Counted from the stretch's first letter, positions 35,728-44,975 are shown. The stretch: DNA of 59,903 bases from Hyphomicrobiales bacterium (GCA_900470965.1 UCCS01000013.1:1-59903); one strand, 5' to 3'. The notes: generated by a model not told the origin, from the letters alone. Translations and numbers: made by a program.

Positions 35728-36936
35728 TTAGATGGCGGGCTTTGAGGGCCGTCGGCGGGTCGAGGCGAGGAGCAGGACGAGCGCAACTATTTCGAAGGCG
35801 GCGCCCACCCATCCGAGGTTCGCAACCGGTCCGTTCGCGATCACGATCGAGCCCACGGCCGCTCCGGCTGCGAAGCCCGCGTACATGAAGGACGCGTTGA
35901 GTGAGAGGATGATCGGCGCAAGCTGATGGCCTCCGATCCCAATCAGGCGCGAGATCTGTGAAGGAAAGAACCCCCACGCCGTAATCCCCCAGACCACCAC
36001 CGCCACCACTACAGGCAGGGTCGCCTGTTCCGGCGTTAGGAAGAACGCGCTCGCCGATAGAGTCAGGAAAGCCAGGGCCAGCAGGGTGAGCGCAGGCGCC
36101 ATGACAGCATTGGCCCCAACGCGGTCATTCAGCGCGCCGCCTCCCAGCACGCCAACTGCTGCAGAGATCCCCCAGATCGAAACGATCGCGCTGATACCCT
36201 TGCCGGACGCTCCTATGGTCTCGGTGAGGTATGGTGCGATGTACGTCCAGGCGACGTAGGCGCCGGCCGCCCATATGAAGGTGACGACGAGCGCCGTCAG
36301 AATGGATGGATTTACCGCCACGGCAAGTCGCTCGCGGACCGAGGGCACCTTTGCGCCACCGCCAACCGACTTCTCCAGGCCAAAGGTGAGCCCCAGGGTA
36401 GCGACGATCGCCAGGATAGCCACGCCGAGGAAGGTTGTTCTCCAGCCAAACGCATCGCCTATCAGCGAGCCTAACGGCAGTCCGAGAGCGATGGCGAGAG
36501 TGATGCCCCCATTGACGATCGACAGAGCCCTGCCTCGTTTTTCGGGCCCGACAAGAGCGCCAGCCAGAGCATTGGCGTTGGGGCTGTAGAGGCCCGCCGC
36601 CAGCGCTAGAAGAACTCTAGCCGATAGGATTCCCCAGTAATCTCGTGAAGACCACGCGACGAGATTGGCGGCGGCGAACGCCAGCATCGACCAAATGAGC
36701 AGCCTTCGGCGGTTTAGGCCGCCTGTCAACGTTGTCAGGATCGGTGAACTCAGCGCCAGAGTTAGCGTGAAGACCGAGACCAGGGTGCCTGCAGTGGCTA
36801 GGGGGACAGAAAGATCCGCTGACATCTTGGGAAGCAACGGGACGATCATGAAACCTTCGGTGCCTATGGCGAAAGTTCCGAGCGCCAAAAAGTAAATTGG
36901 CTTGAACGATCCGGATTGGAGTTCATTTGACATCAT
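35728..36936 (-). CDS. MFS transporter, DHA1-like (SDR-3 operon)
   Basis: A 402-residue 12-helix drug:H+ antiporter-type MFS with YFLALGTFAIGTEGFMIVPLLP at helix 1 and GLYSPNANALAGALVGPEKRGRALSIVNGG in the motif region. It probably exports small organic molecules. GAGGAAAAT precedes tandem ATG codons. Two TTTTGTTCAA direct repeats, 21 bp apart, lie 94-124 bp upstream (37030-37060). First gene of the MFS/SDR-3 pair. Confidence 0.9.
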   Translation of the reverse strand: MMSNELQSGSFKPIYFLALGTFAIGTEGFMIVPLLPKMSADLSVPLATAGTLVSVFTLTLALSSPILTTLTGGLNRRRLLIWSMLAFAAANLVAWSSRDYWGILSARVLLALAAGLYSPNANALAGALVGPEKRGRALSIVNGGITLAIALGLPLGSLIGDAFGWRTTFLGVAILAIVATLGLTFGLEKSVGGGAKVPSVRERLAVAVNPSILTALVVTFIWAAGAYVAWTYIAPYLTETIGASGKGISAIVSIWGISAAVGVLGGGALNDRVGANAVMAPALTLLALAFLTLSASAFFLTPEQATLPVVVAVVVWGITAWGFFPSQISRLIGIGGHQLAPIILSLNASFMYAGFAAGAAVGSIVIANGPVANLGWVGAAFEIVALVLLLASTRRRPSKPAI

Positions 36937-37029
36937 ATTTTCCTCGTTGCGCCGGGAAATATGAACGGTCGGATTATCGGGTCAACGAACCTGAGCTGTC
37001 GATGCCGCAAAGCGGGCGGAACGTGTCAC

Positions 37030-37060
37030 TTTTGTTCAACCAATGCTGTTTTTTGTTCAA
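37030..37060 (-). promoter_or_regulatory. Direct-repeat operator candidate
   Basis: TTTTGTTCAA occurs at 37030-37039 and 37051-37060 (21 bp apart, two helical turns), upstream of the leftward MFS gene. The layout fits a regulator binding two half-sites on one DNA face. Confidence 0.5.
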
Positions 37061-37204
37061 ATCGGTCGTCCATGGGCGCCGCAGGGCGTTCCCCGTGGCC
37101 ATTTGAACTTTAGGAAATGAGCTTCCCGGCGTATTCGGAAACTCTTGCCCATCTTTGCCAGTAGCACACCACCATCGACGGGCACCCGTTCATCCACTCC
37201 GACG

Positions 37205-37234
37205 TAGTGCTGCCCGCAATTGCGGGCAGCACTA
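37205..37234 (-). terminator. Perfect 30-bp palindrome after the quinone oxidoreductase gene
   Basis: TAGTGCTGCCCGCAA and its exact complement TTGCGGGCAGCACTA are adjacent. In RNA this would fold to a long stem with a minimal loop, 51 nt after the stop. It is most simply a terminator. Confidence 0.7.
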
Positions 37235-37285
37235 TAGAAGCAACACCTTCCGAGGGCAGCCGGCGGCGTCGCGTCTACCTACGCA

Positions 37286-38275
37286 TCATACAGTTACGAC
37301 GATTTTGCCGAACTGATTGCTGGCCTCCAGGTAACGATGTACCTCGACGATATCCTCGAACTTGAACGTCTTGTCGACGACGGGTTTGAGAGCGCCGGAC
37401 GAAAGTCCCTTGGACACGAATTCGACCGCAGCTTTGCGTCGCGTTTCGTCTCCACTGGTCAGCCAGATGTTGTGAGCCTTGACCGAAGTCACCTTCGCGA
37501 TCATGTCAAGAACCGGGAGCGTCGTCGGCTCGGTGGCCAACAGGCCGTAGATGTAGGCGACCCCGCCGAAGTTCAGCAGCGATACGAGCTTCTCGAAATT
37601 GGGGCCGCCAACCGGGTCGAATACTACCCTAACCCCGGCGCCCGCCGTGATCCGATTAATCTCTGCTACGAAGTCCACCTCGTCGGTTGCCAGGACATGC
37701 TTGGCTCCGAGGGCAATGAGCTGGTCCTTCTTTGCGGAAGTCCGTGTGAGCGCGATAGTCGTTGCACCGGACAGGTTCGCAATCTGGATCGCTGCGATGC
37801 CGACGCTGCTCGAGGCGGCAGGGATCACGACGTAGTCGCCCGGACCTACCTTCGCATCCTCGATCAAAGCTCCGTACGGGGTTACGAACATCATCCAAAC
37901 AGATGCCGCTTCCTCAAAGGAGAGGCCCTCCGGCTGATGGACCACTGTGTCTGCAGGAACAACGATCAGCTCACCGTAGGTGTTGTACTCGTTCATCGAA
38001 AACGACGGGATCACGTTCACCTTGTCGCCAACGGAAACCGCTTTTACGTTCTCGCCCACGGCCTCGACAACCCCCGCTGCCTCATAGCCAAGACCAGCCG
38101 GAAACTTCACGGGCTCGATGTAGACGTCGACCCGCCACATTGCTTCGGCCCGGTTGATGCCGATTGCATGAACCTTCACGCGAACCTCATCCGGTCCTGG
38201 AGCGCGGACGTCGACGTCCTCAAACTTCAGTACTTCAGGGCCACCTGCCCGATCGAACTTGACGACTTTTGACAT
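37286..38275 (-). CDS. Quinone oxidoreductase-like MDR enzyme
   Basis: A 329-residue medium-chain dehydrogenase/reductase. The GroES-like half reads VHAIGINRAEAMWR...FPAGLGYEAAGVVEAVGENV and the Rossmann half has IPAASSSVGIAAIQIANLSGATTIALTRT. The structural-zinc cysteines and the catalytic Cys are missing, as in zeta-crystallin/QOR-type enzymes that reduce quinones or enones with NADPH. It is often annotated as zinc-dependent alcohol dehydrogenase. Operator copy E lies 168 nt upstream and a palindromic terminator follows. Confidence 0.9.
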   Translation of the reverse strand: MSKVVKFDRAGGPEVLKFEDVDVRAPGPDEVRVKVHAIGINRAEAMWRVDVYIEPVKFPAGLGYEAAGVVEAVGENVKAVSVGDKVNVIPSFSMNEYNTYGELIVVPADTVVHQPEGLSFEEAASVWMMFVTPYGALIEDAKVGPGDYVVIPAASSSVGIAAIQIANLSGATTIALTRTSAKKDQLIALGAKHVLATDEVDFVAEINRITAGAGVRVVFDPVGGPNFEKLVSLLNFGGVAYIYGLLATEPTTLPVLDMIAKVTSVKAHNIWLTSGDETRRKAAVEFVSKGLSSGALKPVVDKTFKFEDIVEVHRYLEASNQFGKIVVTV

Positions 38276-38979
38276 GCTGATTTTCCTTTTGGATCAATGG
38301 AAAGAACTATTCGAAAACTGTGGCTGCGCTTGCTTATCGACTACGGACCATTGTGTGGTTTCGCGCCCTAGCGGAGGCGAGCGCCACACCAAGCGCCTTT
38401 GTCCGCGCCGCACCTGATTGTCGTATCCTCCCTGACCCGGCACGGAAAATACTTTGTAGGTTCGCTGGCATACCTCATGGGCATGGCCCGTGAGCCCATC
38501 CGCGCTGTGATTGTAGAAAGTTCCGCACGGCTCGATTGTTTGATCAGAGCATTTTTGCAAATTCGTGCCGAAGGATTCGGCACAGGGCCGCCGAGCGTGT
38601 GGCCTCGTCGGCCGGGTTGGCATGGTTTTTAGCCAGGCGCGGCCCAACGCGAGAGGTTACGGGGCTCCGGATACGCTGCATTCGCCCCCTGCACCGCAGG
38701 AATTTTGGGACGCACGGGCCCAAGGCTGGGCTGTACAGGGCATTGAGCGCGCACGCATCTCGCGACAGGCCGGACTTCCGACTAGCAAAGGGCCTTTCGG
38801 CCCGCGTCTTGCGTGGATGCCGAGCCCGCCATCTTCCGCTAAAGTTTGAGACCCAATCCTATACGTCGGCTCCCATGCTCATCCGGTATAGCTGAAAGCC
38901 TTCTCAGCATTGTCTTCGGCACGCGTCCCGCCAGGTCGGGCAGCGCTGAGCAACGCTGACTTCCCAACACAGCTGCGGT
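38276..38979. other. Intergenic region upstream of the quinone oxidoreductase
   Basis: About 700 bp without a confident gene. It contains operator copy E (38444-38484). The remaining sequence has short frames on both strands with no recognised homology. Confidence 0.45.
38444..38484 (-). promoter_or_regulatory. 41-bp bipartite operator, copy E (quinone oxidoreductase)
   Basis: On the minus strand: ATGCCC-ATG-AGGTAT (4 of 6 arm pairs), GAAC in place of CAAC, and AAAGTATTTTCC at the fixed spacing. It is a weaker copy. Confidence 0.6.
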
Positions 38980-39291
38980 TCACAGACTGCAGGCAAGCTG
39001 CGCCAGAAACCGTTCGATCTCATCGTCGAGCCTGCGGTAAGTCGTCCACTGCCCGATCCGCAATCCTTTTATCAGGCGTGCGTTTTCGAGTATCCGGAGA
39101 TGAGATGAGACTGTCGATTGGCTAACGCCCAGGTGATGCTCGATTTCCTTCACGCTCCGCCCCTCGGCAAACAGCACGCGGGAGCCGTCAGGCCTGAGAA
39201 AGCGGAGTATCCTTAGTCGCACAGGCGACGCGATCGCCCGAAGGACGTCTACTGTCGTTGGCTCGGCTGTGGTTTCGGGGAAGGCTTCCAT
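38980..39291 (-). CDS. ArsR-family transcriptional regulator
   Basis: A 103-residue winged-helix protein: VDVLRAIASPVRLRILRFL, then VKEIEHHLGVSQSTVSSHLRILENARLIKGLRIGQWTTYRR. No metal-binding CxC is present, so it is probably not metal-responsive. CAGGA precedes the ATG. It is divergent from OYE-1, which it may control. Confidence 0.9.
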   Translation of the reverse strand: MEAFPETTAEPTTVDVLRAIASPVRLRILRFLRPDGSRVLFAEGRSVKEIEHHLGVSQSTVSSHLRILENARLIKGLRIGQWTTYRRLDDEIERFLAQLACSL

Positions 39292-39369
39292 CGGTCCTGT
39301 CTAGCCAAGGCCGGAGGCTGCGTATTGAAAAAAACTGACGGGATTGGACCCATGGCGCGGGGCACTCGC

Positions 39370-39390
39370 GTCAGGATTTTGCAAAAATGG
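39370..39390 (+). promoter_or_regulatory. Partial ABM-type element upstream of OYE-1
   Basis: GTCAGGATTTTGCAAAAATGG closely matches the core of the two ABM promoter elements (GTCAGGATTTTACAAT) but lacks the inverted-repeat arm. It is about 200 nt upstream of OYE-1. Confidence 0.35.
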
Positions 39391-39577
39391 CAGGTATCCG
39401 ACAATCGCACTCGGACAGTCCGAGGCTAACCTGGGGCACAGGGACAGGGCGCGACCAGCGACGGCTCGATGACGGGCATCAAGTGCACTGGTGCGGACAA
39501 CATCCTCAGCGCATGTCGCGCGGCTGCAATACGATTTTCGACCCTTCGCCTAAAACATCAGAATCCGGAGCCAGGTC

Positions 39578-40726
39578 ATGCCAGATATGGAAGCAACCCT
39601 CTCGCCTATGAACACCTCAACCGCAAAGCTGTACAGTCCCGCAGCTGTCGGAAGATACCAGTTGTCCCACCGTGTCGTGCTCGCTCCAATGACGCGGCTG
39701 CGCACTCTCCAGCCAGGCGACATTCCAAGTCCGATGATGGCGGATTTCTACGGACAGCGAGCCTCAAACGGCGGCTTGGTGATAATCGAAGGAACCAGCA
39801 TCTCCATCCCCGCCCGATCCTATTACGGTGCAGCCAGCTTCTTTCATGACGGCCAGATGGAAGGATGGCAGGCGATATCGAGCGCAGTTCATTCGAAGGG
39901 TGGCCGGGTCTTCATGCAGCTCATTCATGGGGGGCGCCAGAGCCACGTTGAGATGACGGGCGGGGTCGCGCCTCTCGCTCCGTCGGTAGTGCCCTTCGAA
40001 GGGTTGGCCTTGATACGGGATGGCTGGGTTGCTGCATCTCCACACCGCGAACTCGCTCTCGAGGAGATTCCCGGCGTGGTGGAAGAGTTTCGGGTTGCCG
40101 CGCAACGAGCATTTTCCGCCGGTTTCGATGGCGTGGAACTCCACGGGGCCAACGGGTACTTGGTCGATCAGTTCATACAGGACGGAACCAATAAGCGAAC
40201 GGACGCCTACGGAGGCACACTGGAGAAGCGATGCCGCTTTCTGAAGGAGTGTGTGGAGGCTTTGGGAAGCGTTTGGGGGATGGACCGCGTCGGAGTGCGG
40301 ATTTCTCCATCCGGAGAATGGGGGGGTATTTCGGACAGCGATCCGGAAACCACGTTCGCCTACGTCGCCGACACTCTTGAGGCATATGGGATCGCATACC
40401 TGCACGTGATCGAGCCGCGGATCAAAGGCGACGACACTCTCCACGAAGGCCATGCACCCCTCGCCTCCAAATACCTCCGTCCCCATTTCCGCGGGCCAAT
40501 CATTGCTGCCGGCGGTTTTGATCGTGAAGGAGCTGAAGCAATCGTCGAAAGAGGGGACGCTGATCTCGTAGCCTTCGGACGCCACTTCACCTCGAATCCC
40601 GACCTGCCCTTCCGCCTCAAGAACCGAATACCGTTGACACCCTATGTGCGCGATGCGTTCTGGGGTGGCTCCGAGAAAGGCTACACGGATTTCCCGACCG
40701 CCACGCCTGCCGAACTTCAAGCGTAG
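39578..40726 (+). CDS. Old Yellow Enzyme-family alkene reductase (OYE-1)
   Basis: A 382-residue FMN ene-reductase. Motifs: HRVVLAPMTRLRT, GGLVIIEGTSISI, LIHGGRQSH, HGANGYLVDQFIQDGTNKR (His-x-x-Asn site with the conserved Tyr), AYGGTLEKR, IAAGGFDREGA and DLVAFGRHFTSNPDLP. It is much closer to OYE-3 (43869) than to OYE-2 or OYE-A. ATG 39578 follows GGAG at 8 nt. The gene ends one base before the peroxiredoxin-like stop, tail to tail. Confidence 0.94.
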   Translation: MPDMEATLSPMNTSTAKLYSPAAVGRYQLSHRVVLAPMTRLRTLQPGDIPSPMMADFYGQRASNGGLVIIEGTSISIPARSYYGAASFFHDGQMEGWQAISSAVHSKGGRVFMQLIHGGRQSHVEMTGGVAPLAPSVVPFEGLALIRDGWVAASPHRELALEEIPGVVEEFRVAAQRAFSAGFDGVELHGANGYLVDQFIQDGTNKRTDAYGGTLEKRCRFLKECVEALGSVWGMDRVGVRISPSGEWGGISDSDPETTFAYVADTLEAYGIAYLHVIEPRIKGDDTLHEGHAPLASKYLRPHFRGPIIAAGGFDREGAEAIVERGDADLVAFGRHFTSNPDLPFRLKNRIPLTPYVRDAFWGGSEKGYTDFPTATPAELQA

Positions 40727-41386
40727 TCAGCGACGCAGCACGTCGAACGTTGCCGGGACGGCGCTTCGACGTGCGTCGCGCTCCTTGAGCGATCTGAGCG
40801 TTGATAGAATGTGCTCCACGCCCAGTCGTTGTCGATAATCCGCGTCCACTGAGGACAAAACGACTCGTCCGGAACGGTCGATGACGAACGTCGCCGGAAT
40901 CGCGACCTGCCAACGCGCTGCGGGCGAGAATCCCAGGGACAAGTATCTCGGACGATCCTCAATCGGCAGAACCACGGTCAAGCCGAACGACCTGGCAACC
41001 GAGAGCGACGGGTCCAACCCCGCTGTGATGCCGAGACCATCAAGGTATTCCCGCTCGCGCTCGTCGGCAGGGGGCGCACCTACGGCGAGCAGGTTTGCGC
41101 CGAGATCCTTGACGGCCTCAGAGATGCTCGAGAGACTCTCAAGGGCATCGCAGCAGTAACTGCACCATGTTCCGCGATAGATGCTGAGGACCAGCGGGCC
41201 GCTCCGGATCAAACCGCCGAGCGACACCTTCTGACCGTCTGTGGTCCTAAGATTGAAGAGGGGCGCTTCCGCCCCTGCTTTTACTGATGAGCTCTTGGCG
41301 ACCGACATCAATTCCATAAGCGTCTCGCTCGGACCGTCGTCCGTAGAGCGAGCACCTTCACGGTCGAGAAAGTCGGACGTGGTCAT
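40727..41386 (-). CDS. Peroxiredoxin-like (AhpC/TSA) protein
   Basis: A 219-residue thioredoxin-fold protein of the PRX-like (AhpC/TSA) group. The active-site region is RGTWCSYCCDALESL with Cys75, Cys78 and Cys79; a CxxC at this place suggests a thiol reductase or peroxidase. Its extended N-terminus (about 38 residues) is of unknown use. It is translationally coupled to OYE-2: the OYE-2 TAG stop lies just before its AGGT ribosome site, 12 nt apart. Confidence 0.88.
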   Translation of the reverse strand: MTTSDFLDREGARSTDDGPSETLMELMSVAKSSSVKAGAEAPLFNLRTTDGQKVSLGGLIRSGPLVLSIYRGTWCSYCCDALESLSSISEAVKDLGANLLAVGAPPADEREREYLDGLGITAGLDPSLSVARSFGLTVVLPIEDRPRYLSLGFSPAARWQVAIPATFVIDRSGRVVLSSVDADYRQRLGVEHILSTLRSLKERDARRSAVPATFDVLRR

Positions 41387-41398
41387 AGCGATGTACCT

Positions 41399-42505
41399 CT
41401 ACGACGCCTTGCTTTGAAGGAAGAACGTGTAATCCGTATATCCCGCGGCCGTCCCACCGAAGAAACTCTCGCGATCATAATCGTTCAGGGGCCAACCGTT
41501 GCGCAGTCGCTCCGGAAGATCGGGGTTCGATACGAAGTGACGTCCGAACGCGACCAGGTCTGCATCGCCCGAGGCTATAATTTCCTCAGCGGACAGCCCT
41601 GTGAACCCACCCGCCGCGATGATGATGCCCGGATAGAGTTTCCGCAACGACCTGGTGGCCACGGGTTCCTGGCTCCGGCTAAGATCGGCGTCATTCCCAA
41701 GTACGCGCGGCTCGATCAAATGCAGATATGCCAGATCAAGCTTTGCCAGTTCGCTGACCACATACTCGAAAAGCTCGCGGGAATTCGTGTCGGACATGTC
41801 GCCGAACGAGCCGCTCGGTGCCAATCGGACAGCAACCCGATCATAACCGAACACGGAACTGACGGCTTCGATCGTTTCGTTGAGGAAGCGGAATCGGTTC
41901 TGCTGCGACCCGCCATATCGGTCGGTTCTCTTGTTGCTGCCATCCTGAAGGAACTGGTCGAACAGGTACCCGTTGGCGGCATGAAGTTCTACGCCGTCGA
42001 ATCCAGCAGCAAGAGCACGATCCGCCGCAAGCTTGAAGCCTGACACGAGATCTTCGACCTCTTCCGTCCTGAGCGCCCTATTCGGCGTGTTCGGAACCCA
42101 TCCCTTCTCTGTATAGGCTACCCCACCGTGTGCGATTTCAGAAGGACCGACAGGTGCGCCTCCACCGGGCTGGAGATCCCTGTGTGACTGTCGTCCGGCA
42201 TGGTAGAGCTGAACGAAAATCGTGGCCCCCTTTTTGTGCGCAGCGTCGACGATGGCTTTCCAGCCATCGATCTGACTGTCGTCGTAGAGCCCTGGCGCAC
42301 CGAGATAGCCGTTGCCACCGTCGATAGCTATGGTCGCTTCGGTTATGACCAGGCCGCCGCGGCTGGAACGCTGTGAGTAGTATTCCGCCATCAATGGGCC
42401 AGGGACGGCCCCCTCTTCGGCGCGCATTCTAGTCAGTGGGGCGAGGACGACCCTGTGGTCGATCTGGAGCCGACCAATCCTTACAGGAGAGAAGAGCTTG
42501 GACAT
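41399..42505 (-). CDS. Old Yellow Enzyme-family alkene reductase (OYE-2)
   Basis: A 368-residue OYE with HRVVLAPLTRMRA, LYHAGRQSH, HAANGYLFDQFLQDGSNKR (His-x-x-Asn), RYGGSQQNR and DLVAFGRHFVSNPDLP. It is closer to OYE-A in the front half (SEAT/TEAT, YLGAPG) than to OYE-1/3, so at least two sub-lineages are present. AAGGA precedes the ATG. It lies after the MFS gene and immediately before the peroxiredoxin-like gene. Confidence 0.94.
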   Translation of the reverse strand: MSKLFSPVRIGRLQIDHRVVLAPLTRMRAEEGAVPGPLMAEYYSQRSSRGGLVITEATIAIDGGNGYLGAPGLYDDSQIDGWKAIVDAAHKKGATIFVQLYHAGRQSHRDLQPGGGAPVGPSEIAHGGVAYTEKGWVPNTPNRALRTEEVEDLVSGFKLAADRALAAGFDGVELHAANGYLFDQFLQDGSNKRTDRYGGSQQNRFRFLNETIEAVSSVFGYDRVAVRLAPSGSFGDMSDTNSRELFEYVVSELAKLDLAYLHLIEPRVLGNDADLSRSQEPVATRSLRKLYPGIIIAAGGFTGLSAEEIIASGDADLVAFGRHFVSNPDLPERLRNGWPLNDYDRESFFGGTAAGYTDYTFFLQSKAS

Positions 42506-42542
42506 TGAAGGATTCCTTTATGTTGTCGAAAAGTTGGAGCCT

Positions 42543-42563
42543 CGGGTTTCGCTGCGAAACCCG
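42543..42563 (-). terminator. Hairpin between MFS and OYE-2
   Basis: CGGGTTTCGC and GCGAAACCCG arms, 1-nt centre, between the MFS stop and the OYE-2 start. It could attenuate or process the transcript. Confidence 0.45.
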
Positions 42564-42578
42564 CCGGGGTCGCTGCTC

Positions 42579-43784
42579 CTAAGCCCGCCTTCCCTTCGGG
42601 AAACCGTGGACGGATGCGCGCCGGGCGATCACGAGAGCAAGAACAGCAAGAATGGCGACGGATGGAGCAAAGGCTGCCGGACCCAGCGTCTCAAGTAGCA
42701 GGCCGCCGCCTACTCCCCCGCTGGCAATGGCGGAATTCCAAATGGTGACGATCAACGACTGCGCTATGTCGGCATCTGCACCCGCAGTGTCGGCCGAAGC
42801 TGTCTGGAGAAGCGTGGCGGCCCCACCAAATGTCGCGCCCCAGACGAAAGTGGCGCCAAATGTGACCGCCGTCACGTCGCCCGCCAAGATGGATACCGCG
42901 GAAGAAACGGCAAACAGCGCGAGGCTTCCAAGAACGAGGTGGCGCAGGTGGCGGTCAACCATCAGTCCGATCAACCAGATCCCAGCCAGCGCTCCGGCTC
43001 CGAAGACGAGCAGAACTACCGCTACGTCTTGCTCCTGGCCGTTGAAGCGAAGAAAGGGTGAGACATAGGTGTAGAGAATGTTGTGGGCAAACATCCAGAC
43101 GAACACGACCGACAGTATCGAACCAATACCCGGAATGGTCAGCACGCGACAAACTGAACGCGAACGTCCGTCAGTCGAACCCGGGAAGTCGGGCACCGAA
43201 GCGAGGATCCAGCCCACTAGAACCAAGGCGACGCCGGACATCGCGAAAAATGGCACCCTCCAACCCAACACTGCCCCCGCCAGTGTTCCAAGGGGAACGC
43301 CGAGTGATAGCGCTAGGGGCGTTCCGACGAGTGCGATTGCCATCGCGCGCCCTTCGGATCCGCTGGGCGCCATAAGCCGGGCATAGACGGGCACCAGGCT
43401 CCAGGTAACCCCTGCGGCGGCACCCGCCATGAAACGCGCGACCAGGGTGACAAGGTAATTGTCGGAGAGCGCGGTAAGGGAATTGAACAGCAGAAACCCG
43501 AGGACGGCGCTGAGGAGCGCCGTCCGGCGCTGCCATCCTCGTGTAAGCACCGCTCCGGGAATGGCGGCGGCGACCGAACCGATCGCATATGCGGTCACGA
43601 GTTGCCCGGCCTGCGCGTCTCCGACGGAAAGGCCGGAACCGATTTGTGGCAGCAGGCCAGCGGGCAAGGTTTCGGTTAGAATGGCAATGAACCCGAGCAG
43701 CCCGAGAGCAAGGAGACCCCAAGTGGGCATCCGTTCGCGCTTTTCAACAGACGAGGTTGCAGATGTCAGCGTTGCGGTAGACAC
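42579..43784 (-). CDS. MFS transporter, DHA1-like (OYE operon)
   Basis: A 401-residue 12-helix MFS with LALGLLGFIAILTETLPAGLLPQIGSGL at helix 1 and GAVLTRGWQRRTALL in the loop, of the AraJ/sugar-efflux-like DHA1 type. It probably exports the products or substrates of the OYE enzymes either side (inferred). The start is GTG 43784 with GGAAGA upstream. Confidence 0.89.
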   Translation of the reverse strand: MSTATLTSATSSVEKRERMPTWGLLALGLLGFIAILTETLPAGLLPQIGSGLSVGDAQAGQLVTAYAIGSVAAAIPGAVLTRGWQRRTALLSAVLGFLLFNSLTALSDNYLVTLVARFMAGAAAGVTWSLVPVYARLMAPSGSEGRAMAIALVGTPLALSLGVPLGTLAGAVLGWRVPFFAMSGVALVLVGWILASVPDFPGSTDGRSRSVCRVLTIPGIGSILSVVFVWMFAHNILYTYVSPFLRFNGQEQDVAVVLLVFGAGALAGIWLIGLMVDRHLRHLVLGSLALFAVSSAVSILAGDVTAVTFGATFVWGATFGGAATLLQTASADTAGADADIAQSLIVTIWNSAIASGGVGGGLLLETLGPAAFAPSVAILAVLALVIARRASVHGFPKGRRA

Positions 43785-43832
43785 GATCAGTCTTCCTTCA
43801 ATACCCGATGGTGTCGGGTGTTCTCACCGTAG

Positions 43833-43860
43833 TCCGGACGTCGGGAAACCGACGTCCGGA
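43833..43860 (-). terminator. GNRA-loop hairpin after OYE-3
   Basis: TCCGGACGTCGG and CCGACGTCCGGA form a perfect 12-bp stem with a GAAA loop on the plus strand, 8 nt after the OYE-3 stop and before the MFS gene. A smaller 6-bp repeat (43803-43819) follows. Confidence 0.6.
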
Positions 43861-43868
43861 GAGGCCTG

Positions 43869-44975
43869 CTAAGCGGCCTTTTCTGTATGCCCGGCGACGG
43901 GGTAGTCCGTGTAACCAACTTCAGTGCCGCCCCAGAAGAACTCGCGTTTGTACGGAGTGAGAGGCAGGTCGTGTTCCAAGCGATAAGGCAGGTCTGGGTT
44001 CGACGCGAAAATGCGGCCGAACGCGACGATGTCGGCGACACCGGACTCCACGATTGCCTGAGCACCTTCGCGATCGAAACCACCTGCCGAGATGATCGGA
44101 CCGGAGAAGGACGGACGCAGGTACTGGCTTGCGACTACGGGATGGCCCTCATGCAGAGTTGAATCACCCTTGATGCGGGGCTCGATGACGTGGAGGTACG
44201 CCAGCCCATACTGGTCAAGGAATTTCGCCACGTAGGAGAAAGTCGCCTCCGGATCGCTGTCGGAGATTCCGCCCCATTCGCCGGACGGCGAAATGCGGAC
44301 GCCGACGCGATCAGCTCCCCAAACCGAAATCAACGCTTCGACAGCTTCCTTGAGAAACCGAACCCGGTTCTCGATAGGACCGCCGTAGGCGTCTTCCCTC
44401 TTGTTGGTTCCGTCCTGGATGAACTGATCCACCAGGTAGCCGTTCGCGCCATGAAGCTCGACACCGTCGAAACCAGCATCCTTGGCTCGCTGGGCCGCCA
44501 CGCGGAACTCTTCGATGATGCCCGGAATCTCCTCGATCGCCAGAGCGCGATGCGGCGAAGCAGGCACGAAACCGTCCTTGGTCAGTGCGACCCCCTCGAA
44601 CGGCACGACGGAAGGCGCCACAGGATCGACTCCTCCGGTCATCTCAACGTGGCTCTGGCGGCCGCCGTGGATGAGCTGCATGAATGCGACGCCGCCCTTG
44701 GCGTGAATGGCGTCAGCGACGGCCTTCCATCCTTCGGTCTGGCCATCGTGGTAGAAGCTTGCTGCACCGAGATACGAGCGGGCAGTGATCGAGATGCTGG
44801 TCCCTTCAATGATGACCAGTCCGCCCTCGGATGCCCGCTGACCGTAGAAATCGGCCATCATCGGGCTGGGGATATCGCCCGGCTGGATGGTGCGAAGACG
44901 CGTCATCGGGGCAAGAGCGACGCGGTGCGTGAGTTCATATCTGCCAAGCTTGACTGGCGTGTAGAGTTTTGACAT
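43869..44975 (-). CDS. Old Yellow Enzyme-family alkene reductase (OYE-3)
   Basis: A 368-residue OYE with HRVALAPMTRLRT, GGLVIIEGTSISI, LIHGGRQSHVEMTGG, HGANGYLVDQFIQDGTNKR and DIVAFGRIFASNPDLP. It is nearly collinear with OYE-1. ATG 44975 follows GGAG by 6 nt; the TTG at 44987 would be an alternative. It is divergent from LysR-2, which is the likely controller, and precedes the MFS, OYE-2 and Prx genes in the same direction. Confidence 0.94.
   Translation of the reverse strand: MSKLYTPVKLGRYELTHRVALAPMTRLRTIQPGDIPSPMMADFYGQRASEGGLVIIEGTSISITARSYLGAASFYHDGQTEGWKAVADAIHAKGGVAFMQLIHGGRQSHVEMTGGVDPVAPSVVPFEGVALTKDGFVPASPHRALAIEEIPGIIEEFRVAAQRAKDAGFDGVELHGANGYLVDQFIQDGTNKREDAYGGPIENRVRFLKEAVEALISVWGADRVGVRISPSGEWGGISDSDPEATFSYVAKFLDQYGLAYLHVIEPRIKGDSTLHEGHPVVASQYLRPSFSGPIISAGGFDREGAQAIVESGVADIVAFGRIFASNPDLPYRLEHDLPLTPYKREFFWGGTEVGYTDYPVAGHTEKAA

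Larger units (their letters stand above)
36937..37285. other. Intergenic region MFS / quinone oxidoreductase
   Basis: About 349 bp without a gene. It holds the MFS promoter with two direct repeats (37030-37060) and the long palindromic terminator after the oxidoreductase (37205-37234). Confidence 0.5.
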
